From an uncultured Alphaproteobacteria bacterium (GTDB lineage: Bacteria > Pseudomonadota > Alphaproteobacteria > Rickettsiales > UBA1997): a DNA stretch of 16,602 bases. The notes under the pieces are model-generated. The model was not told where the DNA came from and made no database searches. It saw only the letters and a program-made list of their open reading frames with translations. The stretch lies in the NCBI GenBank assembly GCA_903858915.1, contig CAIOKL010000271.1:1-16602 (forward strand), in the 5' to 3' direction. Positions 14,011 to 16,602 of this stretch are shown here, piece after piece (the first letter of the stretch is position 1; every line of letters begins with the position of its first letter). A program made the translations under genes and the position numbers.

Positions 14011-14628
14011 ATGTCTGATAAAATTTTTGACCAAGCTAGTTATCTAGTGCCGATGGTTATCGAACAAACCCCTCGCGGAGAAAGATCTTTTGATATTTAT
14101 TCAAGACTTTTGAAAGAGCGCGTGATTTTTATTTCTGGCCCCGTCAACGACCAAGTCTCTTCCTTAGTGGTTGCACAGCTTTTATTTCTTGAATCGGAAG
14201 ATCCAAAAAAAGATATTTATTTTTATATAAATTCTCCCGGCGGAGTAGTTACTTCTGGGCTTGCCATGTATGATACCATGCAATATATTCGTCCCGATGT
14301 TAACACTGTTTGCATTGGTCAAGCGGCTTCGATGGGCTCTTTGCTTTTGTGCGCTGGCGCTCAAGGTAAAAGATTTTGTTTGCCAAATTCAAGAATCATG
14401 ATTCATCAACCAAGTGGCGGATATCAAGGTCAGGCGACTGATATTGAAATTCACGCGCAAGAAACATTGGCTTTGAAGCGTCGCTTAAATGAAATTTATG
14501 CAAAACATACTGGACAAAAAATTGGCGTTATTGAAAAATCTATGGAACGCGATAATTTTATGTCACCACAAAAAGCGCAAGAATTTGGAATTATTGATAA
14601 AGTTATCGAAAAGCGTCCTGAAAATTAA
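14011..14628 (+). CDS. clpP: ATP-dependent Clp protease proteolytic subunit
   Basis: The 205-aa serine peptidase has the usual length. Fourteen copies form the barrel that degrades proteins fed by ClpX. The catalytic triad is intact: S107 (GQAASMGSLLL), H132 (MIHQPSGG) and D181 (MERDNFMSP). Oxyanion-region glycines are in FYINSPGGVVTSGLA (71-85). The N-terminus (MVIEQTPRGERSFDIYSRLL) holds the conserved processing and axial-loop residues. It is followed after 50 bp by clpX on the same strand, the common clpP-clpX order. No SD precedes the ATG; the leader is TTTTGTAAAAA. Its promoter must lie in the 132-bp gap shared with grpE, but I see no confident pair of hexamers. Confidence 0.97.
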   Translation: MSDKIFDQASYLVPMVIEQTPRGERSFDIYSRLLKERVIFISGPVNDQVSSLVVAQLLFLESEDPKKDIYFYINSPGGVVTSGLAMYDTMQYIRPDVNTVCIGQAASMGSLLLCAGAQGKRFCLPNSRIMIHQPSGGYQGQATDIEIHAQETLALKRRLNEIYAKHTGQKIGVIEKSMERDNFMSPQKAQEFGIIDKVIEKRPEN

Positions 14629-14678
14629 AAAAATATAAATACAAACACCGATAAAAATAAATTTTAATAATTTGAAAA

Positions 14679-15983
14679 ATGGTTAAGAAAAACGACGACG
14701 AAAAAGAATTGCATTGTTCATTTTGTGGCATATCTCAACATGAAGTTAAAAAATTAATTGCCGGTCCTACCGCCTTCATTTGTAATGAATGCGTTGAACT
14801 TGGCATGGATATTTTAAAACAAGAAGGTAAAAAATCACCTCTTCACAAAAACAATGGCGAAAAATCAACTCCCAAAGAAATTATAAAAATTCTTGATGAA
14901 TATGTCGTTGGTCAAGATTATGCGAAAAAGGTTCTCGCCGTTGCCGTTTATAATCATTACAAAAGAGTTGATAATGTTTTTTTAGGCTCCGATTCAGTTG
15001 AAATTTCCAAATCAAATATTTTAATGATTGGACCAACCGGATGCGGAAAAACACTTCTAGCCCAAACTTTAGCACGCATTCTCGATGTGCCATTTACAAT
15101 GGCTGACGCCACTTCCTTAACCGAAGCTGGTTATGTCGGAGATGATGTTGAAAACATTATTTCTCGTCTTCTTCAAGTCGCTAATTACGATATTGAAAAA
15201 GCCCAAAGAGGTATCGTTTATATTGATGAGATTGACAAAATTGCTCGCAAAGTTGAAGACAATTCTCGTCGCGATATTTCCGGCGAAGGCGTTCAACAAG
15301 GTTTGTTAAAAATAATTGAAGGCGCGGTCGCTTCAGTTCCAACGCAACCCGGACGCAAATCTTCTCAACAAGAATATGTACAAATTGACACTAAAAATAT
15401 TTTATTCATTTGCGCCGGCGCATTTTCTGGTTTAGAAAAAATTATTTCTAAACGCGGGGTTGGCTCTTCAATCGGCTTTGGCGCTGATGTTCGAGACAAA
15501 GATGACACAACTCGCAAAGATATTTTTAAAGATGTCGAACCCGATGATTTAATAAAATTTGGATTAATTCCTGAAATCGTTGGACGCTTGCCAATCATAG
15601 CTCCGCTCGATGGTTTAACCGAAGAAGATTTAAAACAAATTCTTATTGAGCCAAAAAATTCAATAACCAAACAATATCAAAAACTTTTCAATCTTGATCG
15701 AGTTGAGCTTATTTTTGAAGATGAAGCTTTGAATGAAATTTCTAAAAAAGCCATTAATCGTAAAACTGGCGCTCGTGGCTTAAGAGCAATCGTGGAAGGC
15801 GCTCTTCTTGATGCAATGTTTGAAATTCCGTCACAGAAAAATATTAAATCTATGAAGGTTGGCAAAGATTGTATTCTTCAAAACAAGCCTCTTAAAACTG
15901 TTCTTTTATCCGAAAAAGAAGTTGAGGATCGCGAAAAGAAAAAAGAAATTTCTCTTTTACCAAATAAAGAGAAAAAAGCCTAA
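14679..15983 (+). CDS. clpX: ClpX, unfoldase of the ClpXP protease
   Basis: The 434-aa AAA+ unfoldase begins with a zinc-binding domain (C13, C16, C35, C38). Walker A is GPTGCGKT (118-125), the pore loop is GYVG (151-154), Walker B is VYIDEID (about 180-186), and the ClpP-docking IGF loop is at SSIGFGAD (263-270). The sensor-2 motif is GARGLRA (364-370). All core residues look intact. The substrate-contacting RKH loop, RKHPQQEF in many bacteria, reads RKSSQQEY (226-233), so the histidine is replaced. The C-terminus has a lysine/glutamate-rich tail (about 411-434). It follows clpP by 50 bp, and the start is the only ATG before the zinc domain; no SD is seen. A convergent hairpin follows the stop. 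Confidence 0.97.
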   Translation: MVKKNDDEKELHCSFCGISQHEVKKLIAGPTAFICNECVELGMDILKQEGKKSPLHKNNGEKSTPKEIIKILDEYVVGQDYAKKVLAVAVYNHYKRVDNVFLGSDSVEISKSNILMIGPTGCGKTLLAQTLARILDVPFTMADATSLTEAGYVGDDVENIISRLLQVANYDIEKAQRGIVYIDEIDKIARKVEDNSRRDISGEGVQQGLLKIIEGAVASVPTQPGRKSSQQEYVQIDTKNILFICAGAFSGLEKIISKRGVGSSIGFGADVRDKDDTTRKDIFKDVEPDDLIKFGLIPEIVGRLPIIAPLDGLTEEDLKQILIEPKNSITKQYQKLFNLDRVELIFEDEALNEISKKAINRKTGARGLRAIVEGALLDAMFEIPSQKNIKSMKVGKDCILQNKPLKTVLLSEKEVEDREKKKEISLLPNKEKKA

Positions 15984-15993
15984 TTCAATTTAG

Positions 15994-16027
15994 AGCGCCA
16001 TCTTTTGTTAAAAAAATCGATGGCGCT
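15994..16027. terminator. Hairpin between convergent clpX and bolA
   Basis: AGCGCCATC (15994-16002) and GATGGCGCT (16019-16027) are exact complements around a 16-nt loop containing TTTTGTTAAAAAAA. It starts 10 bases after the clpX stop, and its right arm overlaps the bolA stop codon (16026-16028). No U-run directly follows on either strand; on the bolA strand a T6 run comes about 18 nt later. It could terminate both genes, but inefficiently by the canonical mechanism. Confidence 0.45.
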
Positions 16028-16283
16028 ACTTCACCTTTATTTCTAAGGCGTGTAGACCATTTTTAAATTCATCTTTTAGAACTTCATTTATTTTACGATG
16101 AATTTCAATTTTCTTTAAATTTTCGAATTGCTTAGAAGATATTTTAACCAAAAAATGCGTTTGATTGTGATGCTCTGGATTATCCGCCTTAAAATGACCG
16201 CCATGTAAATGTGAATTATTTATCACCTCTAAAAAATTTGGATTAAAATTTTCTTGAAGTTTGTTTGTTATTTTATTTTTCAT
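16026..16283 (-). CDS. BolA-family protein
   Basis: This 85-aa cytoplasmic protein has a class II KH-like fold; BolA proteins partner with monothiol glutaredoxins in iron-sulfur and redox regulation. Signatures are FLEVINNSHLHGGHF (17-31), the central THFLVKISS, and the helix IEIHRKINEVLKDEFKNGLH followed by ALEIK (about 59-84), matching the conserved HR...L.DE...GLHALxIK pattern. Several histidines in the 25-40 loop (HLHGGH, PEHHNQTH) are candidates for cluster coordination with a glutaredoxin. The length is normal and the ATG at 16281-16283 fits the family start, with no SD. It converges on clpX. No grxD is visible in the window. Subfamily (bolA against ibaG) leans to BolA proper. Confidence 0.88.
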   Translation of the reverse strand: MKNKITNKLQENFNPNFLEVINNSHLHGGHFKADNPEHHNQTHFLVKISSKQFENLKKIEIHRKINEVLKDEFKNGLHALEIKVK

Positions 16284-16303
16284 TTTTAAATAGAAAATGT
16301 TTT

Positions 16304-16423
16304 ACATAATTTTAATTCAAATGCGTAAATTTAAAGGCGAGTCTGCGTAAGCCTAGTAAATCTAGGTGCGCAAAGACGAGTCCTGAGAAATTTACACATA
16401 TCATTTAAAATTCAAAATGGTGT
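16304..16423 (+). repeat. Structured palindromic repeat family B, copy 2
   Basis: The core (about 16333-16384) matches copy 1: GGCGAGT/GACGAGT at 16336-16342 and 16375-16381, GTCTGCGTAAGCCTA, then a central hairpin GCCTAG-taaat-CTAGGT (16351-16367) and GCGCAAAGACGAGTC. Compared with copy 1 the last stem pair is G-C instead of C-G, both sides having changed, and the first is G-T instead of G-C. The outer inverted arms (16304-16323 and 16402-16423) are present but imperfect, so this copy is more diverged at its ends. Confidence 0.75.
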
Positions 16424-16570
16424 TAATAAGTTTGTTAATAAGTTGTTAATATATTTGACCTTTTTAACAAAATTCTTTAAACCAAAAAAGTTATTATTTT
16501 TATTAACATTTTTTTAACAAGATTATTGTTGTTAATAACTTAAATTTTTTAAAAATTAAAATGTTAATAA
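16421..16570. repeat. Cluster of TTATTAACA motifs with two TTAA-N7-TTAA sites
   Basis: The 9-mer TTATTAACA, or its complement TGTTAATAA, occurs exactly at 16421-16429, 16433-16441, 16530-16538 and 16562-16570 (minus) and at 16500-16508 (plus). A one-mismatch copy lies at 16444-16452. TTATTAACA differs by one base from the DnaA-box consensus TTATNCACA. TTAA-N7-TTAA, the CtrA site form in alphaproteobacteria, occurs at 16435-16449 and 16503-16517. A separate 10-mer TTTTTAACAA is repeated at 16461 and 16511. Confidence 0.6.
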
Positions 16571-16602
16571 CTTTCTTGAAAGCCTTATTTACAATAATTT
16601 TC

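Larger units (their letters stand above)
16284..16602. other. Gene-free right end: repeat B copy 2 plus TTATTAACA motif cluster
   Basis: No coding region or RNA gene is supported from the bolA start to the window edge. The first part (16304-16423) is repeat B copy 2. The rest (about 16421-16602) is extremely AT-rich and carries a cluster of a 9-bp motif and two TTAA-N7-TTAA sites. It may be the upstream control region of a gene beyond the edge, or part of an origin-like region. Confidence 0.6.

Noticed and set aside
16421..16570. Outright call of a chromosomal replication origin
   Set aside because: No exact DnaA box (TTATNCACA) and no skew data; kept as a motif cluster and a finding only.

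Overview
The window is AT-rich DNA, dense in genes, almost certainly from an alphaproteobacterium. Reasons: the ClpP, ClpX, GrpE and HolA proteins read as alphaproteobacterial, Shine-Dalgarno sites are mostly absent or very weak, and two families of small palindromic repeats occur between genes, a habit well known from Rickettsiales. A Rickettsiales-like or other host-associated AT-rich lineage is my best guess; the sequence alone does not settle it. TGA is used as a stop and TGG as Trp, so the code is standard.

Layout, left to right. A near-consensus promoter points out of the left edge (42-70, minus). holA (minus) follows. Then come an OmpR/PmrA/QseB-type response regulator and a QseC/PmrB-type sensor kinase (plus), separated by a 73-bp palindromic repeat. 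At the kinase stop codon lies an almost ideal PmrA-type box (CTTAAG-N5-CTTAAG) with a -10 element. It feeds three overlapping genes: an MrpD/NuoL-like proton-channel subunit, a SulP anion transporter without a STAS domain, and a predicted outer-membrane beta-barrel protein. tilS (minus) converges on that operon and diverges from a tolC-acrB (HAE1) efflux pair that has no adaptor gene. A roughly 585-bp non-coding stretch (12543-13127) is packed with repeats and hairpins and ends exactly at the CCA end of a CAU-anticodon tRNA (minus). grpE (minus, with a good RBS and promoter) diverges from clpP-clpX, and bolA (minus) converges on clpX. The right end (16284-16602) is non-coding: a second copy of the structured repeat, then a cluster of TTATTAACA motifs and two TTAA-N7-TTAA sites.

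How the genes fit together. The most coherent new unit is 1202-6955: a two-component system, a matching binding box, and an operon joining a proton-translocating subunit, an anion (bicarbonate- or sulfate-type) carrier and an outer-membrane protein. It resembles the logic of DabAB-type vectorial bicarbonate uptake, but no DabA (DUF2309) gene is in the window, and the proton subunit appears to have lost the usual TM5 glutamate. The remaining genes are housekeeping: clamp loading (holA), tRNA decoding (tilS plus a CAU tRNA), efflux (tolC-acrB), proteostasis (grpE, clpP, clpX) and iron-sulfur/redox homeostasis (bolA).
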